Assembly: GCF_003026455.1 (NCBI RefSeq)
Contig: NZ_PYMB01000030.1
Location: 1 to 45,794 of the forward strand
Direction of reading: 5' to 3'
Source of the DNA: Photobacterium rosenbergii
GTDB lineage: Bacteria > Pseudomonadota > Gammaproteobacteria > Enterobacterales > Vibrionaceae
Length of the DNA: 45,794 nucleotides
The stretch's first letter is position 1; each line of letters begins with the position of its first letter. Both the position numbers and the translations under genes were made by a program. Below are positions 39,964 to 45,794 of the stretch, piece by piece. The notes beneath the pieces are model-generated. The model ran no database searches. It saw nothing but the letters and a program-made list of their open reading frames with translations, and was not told the DNA's origin.

Positions 39964-41016
39964 ATGCAAGTTTCTGATTTTGACTTTGACCTTCCTGATG
40001 AGCTGATCGCTCGTTACCCACAACCTCAGCGTACTGCTAGTCGATTGCTGCAGCTAACCGGTAATACGGGTGAGCTGGCGCACAAAGGTTTTAAGGATGT
40101 CCTTGATTTGGTTGAACCGGGTGATTTGTTGGTATTCAACAATACCCGTGTTATCCCAGCGCGTTTGTTTGGTCGCAAGGCGTCAGGCGGTAAGCTAGAA
40201 GTGCTGGTTGAACGTATGCTGGATGACAAGAGTATTCTTGCCCACGTACGTGCGTCAAAATCACCGAAGCCGGGTAATGAACTGTTCCTTGGCGATAATG
40301 ATGAGTACCAGGCGGAAATGGTTGCTCGTCATGATGCATTGTTTGAAATCCGCTTCAACAGTGACAAGACAGTACTGGAAATTCTGGAAGAAGTGGGTCA
40401 TATGCCGCTGCCTCCTTACATTGACCGCCCTGATGAAGATGCCGACAAAGAGCGTTACCAGACGGTATACAACGCCAAGCCGGGTGCTGTTGCTGCACCA
40501 ACTGCAGGTTTGCACTTTGATGATGAGCTAATGGCGGCGCTGAAAGCAAAAGGTGTGAACTTTGCATTCGTTACTCTTCATGTGGGTGCGGGTACTTTCC
40601 AGCCAGTTCGTGTAGATAATATCAACGACCACCACATGCACGCCGAGTATGTTGAAGTACCAGAAGACGTCGTTAAGGCAATTAACGAGACTAAAGCCAA
40701 TGGTAAGCGTGTGGTTGCGGTGGGTACGACATCCGTACGCTCACTGGAAAGCGCTGCTCAGGATGCCAAACAGAAAGGCACTGAGCTAAAGCCGTTTTTC
40801 GGCGATACAGAAATCTTCATTTACCCAGGTTATGAATACCAGTTGATTGATGTACTGATCACTAACTTCCATTTACCGGAATCAACCCTGATCATGTTGG
40901 TCAGTGCGTTTGCCGGTTATGAGCATACGATGAACGCTTACAAGCAAGCTGTTGAAAACAAATACCGTTTCTTCAGCTACGGTGACTCGATGTTTATTAC
41001 CCGTAAAACTGTGTAA
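39964..41016 (+). CDS. queA: S-adenosylmethionine:tRNA ribosyltransferase-isomerase QueA
   Basis: 350 residues from MQVSDFDFDLP (an adjacent ATG at 39961 adds one). It moves the ribosyl part of S-adenosylmethionine onto preQ1 in tRNA, the step after Tgt in queuosine synthesis. Strong similarity to E. coli QueA throughout: LVFNNTRVIPARLFGRKASGGK, GHMPLPPYIDRPDEDAD, KPGAVAAPTAGLHF, VTLHVGAGTFQPV and TNFHLPESTLIMLVSAFAG. It is followed by a strong terminator, so tgt is transcribed separately, unlike a simple queA-tgt operon. Confidence 0.97.
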   Translation: MQVSDFDFDLPDELIARYPQPQRTASRLLQLTGNTGELAHKGFKDVLDLVEPGDLLVFNNTRVIPARLFGRKASGGKLEVLVERMLDDKSILAHVRASKSPKPGNELFLGDNDEYQAEMVARHDALFEIRFNSDKTVLEILEEVGHMPLPPYIDRPDEDADKERYQTVYNAKPGAVAAPTAGLHFDDELMAALKAKGVNFAFVTLHVGAGTFQPVRVDNINDHHMHAEYVEVPEDVVKAINETKANGKRVVAVGTTSVRSLESAAQDAKQKGTELKPFFGDTEIFIYPGYEYQLIDVLITNFHLPESTLIMLVSAFAGYEHTMNAYKQAVENKYRFFSYGDSMFITRKTV

Positions 41017-41049
41017 TTACACGATTCATTGACGAAGTCAGTGTCACTT

Positions 41050-41087
41050 AAGGCTGCATTTGCTAAAATGCGGCCTTTGTATTTTTT
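41050..41087 (+). terminator. Rho-independent terminator of queA
   Basis: A 12-bp stem AAGGCTGCATTT (41050-41061) / AAATGCGGCCTT (41066-41077) with one G-T pair, loop GCTA, then TGTATTTTTT. Confidence 0.9.
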
Positions 41088-41146
41088 CATCTCTGGATAA
41101 TTAAGTTCAGACGATGGCAAATTCATCCACTAGGCTTTAGGGCGGA

Positions 41147-41251
41147 GTGGAAAACCTGCTAATGCTTTGGCAGGTGATATTGGGCATGGTGGGCTTATTG
41201 CCTGCTGGTGCCATTGTTATGCCCCTGACCTTAGCAGGATGGGGGCGTTGA
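41147..41251 (+). CDS. Possible 34-residue hydrophobic membrane peptide
   Basis: GTG 41147 (or ATG 41162) opens a frame of 34 (29) residues rich in Leu, Gly, Val, Ile and Met, reading MENLLMLWQV, then ILGMVGLLPAG, then AIVMPLTLAGWGR. AGGG lies 4 nt before the GTG, and an in-frame stop at 41138 bounds it. The composition fits a single-pass membrane micropeptide. It ends 33 nt before tgt. No family is recognised. The same stretch can instead fold as RNA with competing CCTGC/GCAGG pairings, so it may be a leader and not a gene. Confidence 0.3.
   Translation: MENLLMLWQVILGMVGLLPAGAIVMPLTLAGWGR
41154..41238 (+). promoter_or_regulatory. Potential structured leader of tgt
   Basis: ACCTGC/GCAGGT (41154-41159, 41170-41175), GGGCAT/ATGCCC (41182-41187, 41219-41224) and CCTG/CAGG (41224-41227, 41235-41238) can form hairpins. 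A second CCTGCT (41201-41206) can pair with either GCAGG copy, so the folds are mutually exclusive, as in regulatory leaders. It does not match the preQ1 riboswitch patterns I know. Confidence 0.3.
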
Positions 41252-41284
41252 TGTCAGATTGTTTCTCTGGCTGTTGGAGGCTTT

Positions 41285-42415
41285 GTGAAATTTGAATTAG
41301 ATAAAACCCAGGGACGTGCCCGTCGTGGCCGTCTGCAGTTTGAGCGCGGCACGGTAGAAACCCCTGCTTTCATGCCAGTTGGTACTTACGGTACGGTTAA
41401 AGGCATGACACCGGAAGAAGTAAAAGAAACCGGTGCGCAAATCCTACTGGGTAACACTTTCCACCTGTGGCTACGCCCAGGCCAGGAAGTCATGAAGATG
41501 CACGGCGACCTGCATGACTTTATGCAGTGGCAGGGTCCTATCCTGACCGATTCAGGTGGTTTCCAGGTATTTAGCTTGGGTGACATCCGTAAGATCACTG
41601 AAGAAGGTGTTCACTTCCGTAACCCTGTGAACGGTGACAAGATTTTCATGGACGCTGAGAAGTCGATGGAAATCCAGAAAGACTTGGGCTCTGACGTAGT
41701 GATGATCTTCGATGAGTGTACGCCGTACCCAGCGACACACGATGAAGCGAAGAAGTCGATGGAGATGTCACTACGCTGGGCACAGCGCAGCCGCAACCAC
41801 TTTGACAAACTTGGTAACAAAAATGCGCTATTTGGTATCGTCCAAGGTAGTGTATATGAAGACTTGCGAGATGTTTCTGTTGAAGGCCTGACAAAAATCG
41901 GCTTTGACGGTTATGCGGTTGGTGGTCTTGCTGTCGGTGAGCCGAAAGAAGACATGCACCGCGTACTTGAGCACACCTGTCCTCAGCTACCTGAAGACAA
42001 GCCGCGCTACCTAATGGGTGTGGGTAAACCAGAGGACCTGGTTGAAGGTGTTCGCCGTGGTATCGACATGTTCGATTGCGTAATGCCTACTCGAAATGCC
42101 CGAAATGGCCACTTGTTTGTGACCGGAGGTGTGATCAAGATCCGTAATGCGAAACATAAAACGGATACAACCCCTCTCGATCCGCACTGTGACTGTTACA
42201 CTTGTCGCAACTACTCGAAGGCGTATCTGTACCACCTGGATAAATGTAATGAGATTCTGGGTGCGCGCCTTAACACAATCCACAACTTGCGTTACTACCA
42301 GCGTTTGATGGAAAGTATCCGCAAGGCGATTGAAGAAGATCGTTTCGATGTGTTTGTAGAGGAATTCTATGCACGTCGTAACCGTGAAGTTCCACCTTTA
42401 AATGACAACAAATAA
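41285..42415 (+). CDS. tgt: Queuine tRNA-ribosyltransferase (tRNA-guanine transglycosylase)
   Basis: 376 residues (E. coli 375). It swaps G34 for preQ1 in tRNAs for Asp, Asn, His and Tyr. GTG start with GGAGG close upstream. Signature segments: ETPAFMPVGTYGTVKGMTPEEV, the catalytic-region GPILTDSGGFQVFSL, MIFDECTPYP, YAVGGLAVGEP, FDCVMPTRNARNGHLF, and the zinc site CDCYTCRNY with a later Cys and His. The substrate tRNA-Asp gene is itself at 38-114. It heads tgt-yajC-secD-secF, 16 nt before yajC. Confidence 0.97.
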   Translation: MKFELDKTQGRARRGRLQFERGTVETPAFMPVGTYGTVKGMTPEEVKETGAQILLGNTFHLWLRPGQEVMKMHGDLHDFMQWQGPILTDSGGFQVFSLGDIRKITEEGVHFRNPVNGDKIFMDAEKSMEIQKDLGSDVVMIFDECTPYPATHDEAKKSMEMSLRWAQRSRNHFDKLGNKNALFGIVQGSVYEDLRDVSVEGLTKIGFDGYAVGGLAVGEPKEDMHRVLEHTCPQLPEDKPRYLMGVGKPEDLVEGVRRGIDMFDCVMPTRNARNGHLFVTGGVIKIRNAKHKTDTTPLDPHCDCYTCRNYSKAYLYHLDKCNEILGARLNTIHNLRYYQRLMESIRKAIEEDRFDVFVEEFYARRNREVPPLNDNK

Positions 42416-42431
42416 TCGAGGACGTTAGTAA

Positions 42432-42764
42432 ATGAGTCTGATTTCTCAAGCACACGCAGCAGCGGAAGGTGCCCCACAGGGCGGCGGTATGCAACTATTT
42501 ATCATGCTTGGCCTTTTTGCCGTAATCTTCTACTTCATGATTTACCGCCCACAGGCAAAACGTGTGAAAGAGCACAAGAACCTTATGTCTTCTATGGGCA
42601 AAGGTGACGAAGTGCTTACCAGCGGTGGCCTTGTAGGTAAAATCTCTAAGGTTTCTGAAGAAAATGACTACATTGTTATCGGTCTGAACGACACAACTGA
42701 AGTGACTATCAAGAAAGACTTCGTTACTGCCGTTCTGCCAAAAGGCACAATGAAGTCTCTATAA
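42432..42764 (+). CDS. yajC: Preprotein translocase subunit YajC
   Basis: 110 residues (E. coli 110). A single membrane helix (about 20-40, LFIMLGLFAVIFYFMIYRPQ) with the conserved RPQAKR, then a small cytoplasmic domain with GDEVLTSGGLVGKI. It is an accessory part of the SecDF-YajC complex that assists SecYEG. GAGGACG precedes the ATG. It sits between tgt and secD in the standard order. Confidence 0.97.
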   Translation: MSLISQAHAAAEGAPQGGGMQLFIMLGLFAVIFYFMIYRPQAKRVKEHKNLMSSMGKGDEVLTSGGLVGKISKVSEENDYIVIGLNDTTEVTIKKDFVTAVLPKGTMKSL

Positions 42765-42787
42765 AATTTGCTTAAAGGATCATAGCA

Positions 42788-44635
42788 GTGCTAAACCGTT
42801 ATCCCTTGTGGAAGAACCTGATGGTAGTGTTCGCGCTACTTATCGGTTTGCTTTATGCGCTTCCCAATGTTTACGGCGAAGATCCAGCAATTCAAATCTC
42901 CGGGGCGCGTGGCGCCTCGGCAGATATGTCCACGCTGGATGCCGTCACCGAAGATTTAAAACAAAATCAAATCTCTTATAAATCAGTCGCTTTCGAAAAC
43001 GGTACTGTCCTGGTCCGCTTTAACGACACTAATACCCAAATTAGTGCTCGCGATATTCTTAACGACCAGCTTGGCGATGATTTCATCGTAGCCCTTAACC
43101 TTGCCCCTTCTACTCCAGCCTGGCTTGAATCCATCGGCGCCAACCCTATGAAACTGGGTCTTGACCTACGTGGCGGTGTGCATTTCTTGATGGAAGTAGA
43201 CATGGACGCAGCAATGGATAAGTTGCTCGGCCAGCAAGAAGAAACGTTCCGTACTGAATTGCGTGAAGCGAAGATCCGTTACCGCGCGATCAGCAAGACC
43301 GATGAAGCGGTGGAAGTTCGCCTGCGTAATGCAGAGCAGCTTGATGAAGCTAAGCGCGAACTACAGCGTCTTCACCCAGATATGCAGTTTGTCGACACGA
43401 CTAGCGGCTTCCTGCTAACTGCGACATTTACTGATGCCCGTCTTCAGGAAATTCGCAACTACGCAGTTGACCAAAATATTACCATTTTGCGTAACCGTGT
43501 TAATGAACTAGGTGTTGCCGAGCCTTTGGTCCAGCGCCAAGGTGCTAACCGCATCGTGGTTCAGTTACCGGGTGTGCAAGATACTGCGCGTGCCAAGGAA
43601 ATCCTGGGCGCAACTGCAACTCTTGAGTTCCGTGAAGTGGATAACTCAGCTGACCTAGCGGCAGCGGCATCTGGCCGTGTACCAGCGGGTAGCGAAGTGA
43701 AATTCACCCGTGATAATCGTCCTGTTGTGCTGAAGAAGCGTGTGATCCTGTCAGGCTCACACATTACCGATGCAAGCTCGAGTGCTGATGAATATGGCCG
43801 CCCTCAGGTAAACATCTCGCTTGATAGCGAAGGTGGTAGCAAGATGACAGCCTTCTCACGTAATAACGTGGGCAAGCTGATGGCAACTGTCTTTACCGAA
43901 TATAAAGACAGCGGTGATCGTGATGAGAGCGGAAAAGTTATCCTGGAAAAACACGAAGAAGTGATTAACCAGGCCACTATCCAGACGGCGCTTGGCCGTA
44001 ACTTCCGTATTACCGGTATTGATTCGCAGGCAGAAGCCCACAACCTGGCGCTACTATTGCGTGCTGGTGCCCTGATTGCACCTATCTCAATTGTGGAAGA
44101 GCGTACCATTGGTCCATCTATGGGCCAGCAGAACATCGACATGGGTATCCAGGCAATGATCTGGGGTATGGTCGCAGTAATGCTGTTTACGCTGCTTTAC
44201 TACCGCCGCTTTGGCTTGTTTGCCAACATGGCCCTGCTAATGAACCTTGTTTTGATTATCGGTGTGATGTCGATGATCCCGGGTGCGACGATGACCCTGC
44301 CGGGTATTGCCGGTATCGTTCTGACTGTAGGTATGGCAGTTGATGCCAACGTACTGATCTTTGAACGTATCCGTGAAGAGCTTCGCGAGGGCCGCAGCCC
44401 GCAGCATGCGATTCAGCAAGGCTACGCCAATGCATTTAGCACCATTGCCGATGCCAACATCACTACCCTTATCACCGCAATCATTCTGTTTGCAGTGGGT
44501 ACGGGTGCGATTAAAGGTTTCGCTGTTACGCTATCAATTGGTATTTTGACTTCCATGTTCACGGCTATCATTGGTACCCGTGCACTGGTTAACTTGGTTT
44601 ACGGCGGTAAGCGCGTCGATAAACTGTCGATCTAA
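42788..44635 (+). CDS. secD: Protein translocase subunit SecD
   Basis: 615 residues (E. coli 615). GTG start with AAAGGATC upstream. One N-terminal membrane helix, a large periplasmic P1 domain (GLDLRGGVHFLMEVD; inner helical and beta parts up to about residue 440), then five helices containing the D4/D5 motifs GIVLTVGMAVDANVLIFERIREE and GYANAFSTIADANITTLI. It uses the proton gradient with SecF to pull proteins into the periplasm. It is 12 nt ahead of secF. Confidence 0.97.
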   Translation: MLNRYPLWKNLMVVFALLIGLLYALPNVYGEDPAIQISGARGASADMSTLDAVTEDLKQNQISYKSVAFENGTVLVRFNDTNTQISARDILNDQLGDDFIVALNLAPSTPAWLESIGANPMKLGLDLRGGVHFLMEVDMDAAMDKLLGQQEETFRTELREAKIRYRAISKTDEAVEVRLRNAEQLDEAKRELQRLHPDMQFVDTTSGFLLTATFTDARLQEIRNYAVDQNITILRNRVNELGVAEPLVQRQGANRIVVQLPGVQDTARAKEILGATATLEFREVDNSADLAAAASGRVPAGSEVKFTRDNRPVVLKKRVILSGSHITDASSSADEYGRPQVNISLDSEGGSKMTAFSRNNVGKLMATVFTEYKDSGDRDESGKVILEKHEEVINQATIQTALGRNFRITGIDSQAEAHNLALLLRAGALIAPISIVEERTIGPSMGQQNIDMGIQAMIWGMVAVMLFTLLYYRRFGLFANMALLMNLVLIIGVMSMIPGATMTLPGIAGIVLTVGMAVDANVLIFERIREELREGRSPQHAIQQGYANAFSTIADANITTLITAIILFAVGTGAIKGFAVTLSIGILTSMFTAIIGTRALVNLVYGGKRVDKLSI

Positions 44636-44647
44636 GGAGACGCTGAC

Positions 44648-45595
44648 ATGTTTCAGATAATGAAAGCGGATAAGGCGATCGACTTTATGCGCTGGTCGAA
44701 AGGCGCATTTGTCCTTTCGATTATTATGATTATCGCTGCAATCGGTACCGTGACGACCCAGAAACTGAACTGGGGCCTGGACTTTACCGGTGGTACCCTG
44801 ATTGAGGTTGGCTTTGACCAACCGGCAGATCTGGTGCTGATCCGCGAGTCGTTGGAAGATGCGGGCTTTGGTGATGCCATCGTGCAGAACTTTGGCACGG
44901 CACGTGACGTCATGGTTCGCCTTCAGCCGCGCGAAGATGCGCAGGGTGAAAAACTAGGCAACCAGATCATCGATGCACTAAGAACGGGTACTGGCCAGAA
45001 TGTTGAAATGCGCCGTATCGAGTTCGTTGGCCCGAATGTGGGTGACGAACTGGCAGAAGCGGGTGGCTTGGCTATCTTGGTCTCGCTGATCTGTATCTTG
45101 CTATACGTTTCAATGCGATTCGAATGGCGCTTGGCTGCCGGTGCGGTACTGGCACTGGCCCACGACGTTATCATCACTATCGGTATTTTCTCGTTTACCC
45201 AGATTGAGATTGACCTGACTATCGTGGCAGCCCTGCTGACCGTTGTCGGTTACTCACTCAACGATACCATCGTGGTCTTCGACCGTATCCGTGAAAACTT
45301 CCGTAAGATGCGTAAAGGCGAAGCGGTAGAGGTGATGAACAATTCTATCACCCAAACGCTAAGCCGTACCCTGATCACCTCGGCAACGACATTGTTCGTG
45401 GTTATTGCCCTGTTCTTGAAGGGCGGCAGTATGATCCACGGTTTTGCCGCAGCCTTGTTGATCGGTATCACTGTTGGTACGTACTCGTCTATCTACGTGG
45501 CTTCGGCACTGGCGCTGAAACTGGGTATTGCCCGTGAGCACCTAATGCCGCCGCAAGTAGACAAAGAAGGTGAAGAGTTTGATGCTATGCCGTAA
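44648..45595 (+). CDS. secF: Protein translocase subunit SecF
   Basis: 315 residues (E. coli 323). First helix about 20-38, periplasmic segment with LNWGLDFTGGTLIEVGF, then helices with ALAHDVIITIGIFS, VGYSLNDTIVVFDRIREN and ITQTLSRTLITS, the core of the proton path. It is the partner of SecD. AAGGAGA precedes the ATG. A strong terminator follows, and an IS110-family element begins within about 100 bp. Confidence 0.97.
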   Translation: MFQIMKADKAIDFMRWSKGAFVLSIIMIIAAIGTVTTQKLNWGLDFTGGTLIEVGFDQPADLVLIRESLEDAGFGDAIVQNFGTARDVMVRLQPREDAQGEKLGNQIIDALRTGTGQNVEMRRIEFVGPNVGDELAEAGGLAILVSLICILLYVSMRFEWRLAAGAVLALAHDVIITIGIFSFTQIEIDLTIVAALLTVVGYSLNDTIVVFDRIRENFRKMRKGEAVEVMNNSITQTLSRTLITSATTLFVVIALFLKGGSMIHGFAAALLIGITVGTYSSIYVASALALKLGIAREHLMPPQVDKEGEEFDAMP

Positions 45596-45618
45596 GGCGA
45601 AGCGATAGAACTGTATCT

Positions 45619-45650
45619 AAAAACGGAGCCGATTGGCTCCGTTTTTGTTT
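45619..45650 (+). terminator. Rho-independent terminator of the tgt-yajC-secDF operon
   Basis: AAAAACGGAGCC (45619-45630), loop GATT, GGCTCCGTTTTT (45635-45646), with more T after. It protects the operon from, or is bordered by, the IS element. Confidence 0.92.
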
Positions 45651-45675
45651 GGGGCGGGGAAGAGCGGTTCCTAGA

Positions 45676-45794
45676 TGTATGGACTCCCTCTCCCTGAGGA
45701 GTTACGGTCTTAATCCGACGAAAGATTAGCCAAAAGGAGTCCATACATGAACGACCTTAATACATTGGCCATCGACTTAGCAAAGAATGTTTTC
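45676..45794 (+). mobile_element. 5' part of an IS110-family insertion sequence, cut by the window end
   Basis: The transposase start codons identify the family. Upstream, TGTATGGACTCC (45676-45687) and GGAGTCCATACA (45736-45747) form a perfect 12-bp inverted repeat 48 nt apart; smaller stems lie between (CTCC/GGAG, TAATC/GATTA). The exact left end is unknown: only about 100 bp lie between the secF terminator and the transposase. IS110 elements lack classic terminal repeats and use a DEDD recombinase, in several cases guided by a bridge RNA. Confidence 0.75.
45747..45794 (+). CDS. IS110-family transposase, N-terminal fragment
   Basis: Only 16 codons are in the window, reading MNDLNTLAIDLAKNVF. 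The segment AIDLAKNVF is the hallmark first strand of the DEDD (RuvC-like) catalytic domain of IS110/IS1111 transposases, with the first catalytic Asp in IDLAK. AAAAGGAGT lies 8 nt before the ATG. The frame is open to the last base. Whether the rest is intact cannot be seen. Confidence 0.82.
   Translation, partial: MNDLNTLAIDLAKNVF

Noticed and set aside
41088..41284. PreQ1 riboswitch upstream of tgt
   Set aside because: The short pseudoknot pattern with its A-rich tail is not present; the pairings seen are of another kind.

Overview
The window reads as a chromosomal segment of a gamma-proteobacterium of the family Vibrionaceae, most likely Photobacterium, Vibrio or a close relative. The proteins are close to their Escherichia coli counterparts (RdgC, PhoB, malate synthase A, QueA, Tgt). 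The gene order phoBR-pstS / ppx-ppk / pstCAB-phoU / peroxiredoxin-oxyR / aceBA / queA-tgt-yajC-secDF is the one I know from Vibrio chromosome I. This genus-level call rests on recognition and memory, not on a search.

Layout. (1) 1-1.5 kb: tRNA-Asp with its terminator, a second hairpin, short direct repeats, a nine-copy AGGACCC heptamer array and an orphan SorC-family regulator. (2) 1.5-10.5 kb: mepA converging on a trhP-yfhL pair, then rdgC divergent from sbcD-sbcC. (3) 10.5-23.8 kb: a phosphate and polyphosphate block. phoB-phoR-pstS and pstC-pstA-pstB-phoU run forward, each behind a good Pho box. A gcvR-like gene, ppk and ppx run backward between them. (4) 23.8-30.0 kb: the accessory part, all on the minus strand. 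Two paralogous LysR regulators each sit directly upstream of genes for outer-membrane or surface proteins: three related small beta-barrels after one, and a lipoprotein plus a fourth barrel after the other. (5) 30.0-33.7 kb: PPK2, cutC, and a peroxiredoxin divergent from oxyR. (6) 34.3-37.4 kb: the glyoxylate shunt genes aceB and aceA. (7) 37.4-45.6 kb: acpH, a CBS-domain gene, a trypsin-like GlyGly-CTERM protease, then queA, tgt, yajC, secD and secF. (8) The window ends 16 codons into an IS110-family transposase.

How it works together. PhoBR senses phosphate and drives the Pst transporter through the Pho boxes. PPK1, PPX and PPK2 make, break and use polyphosphate. OxyR probably controls its divergent peroxiredoxin. 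QueA and Tgt make queuosine tRNA, and YajC-SecD-SecF assist Sec export, which the barrels, the lipoprotein and the protease all need.

The least explained pieces are the LysR/outer-membrane modules with their unrecognised 360-residue lipoprotein, the queA-tgt spacer (a possible 34-residue membrane peptide or a folded leader), the two heptamer repeat loci, and a perfect 12-bp hairpin covering the ribosome binding site of the IS110 transposase. I saw no CRISPR array, prophage or rRNA.
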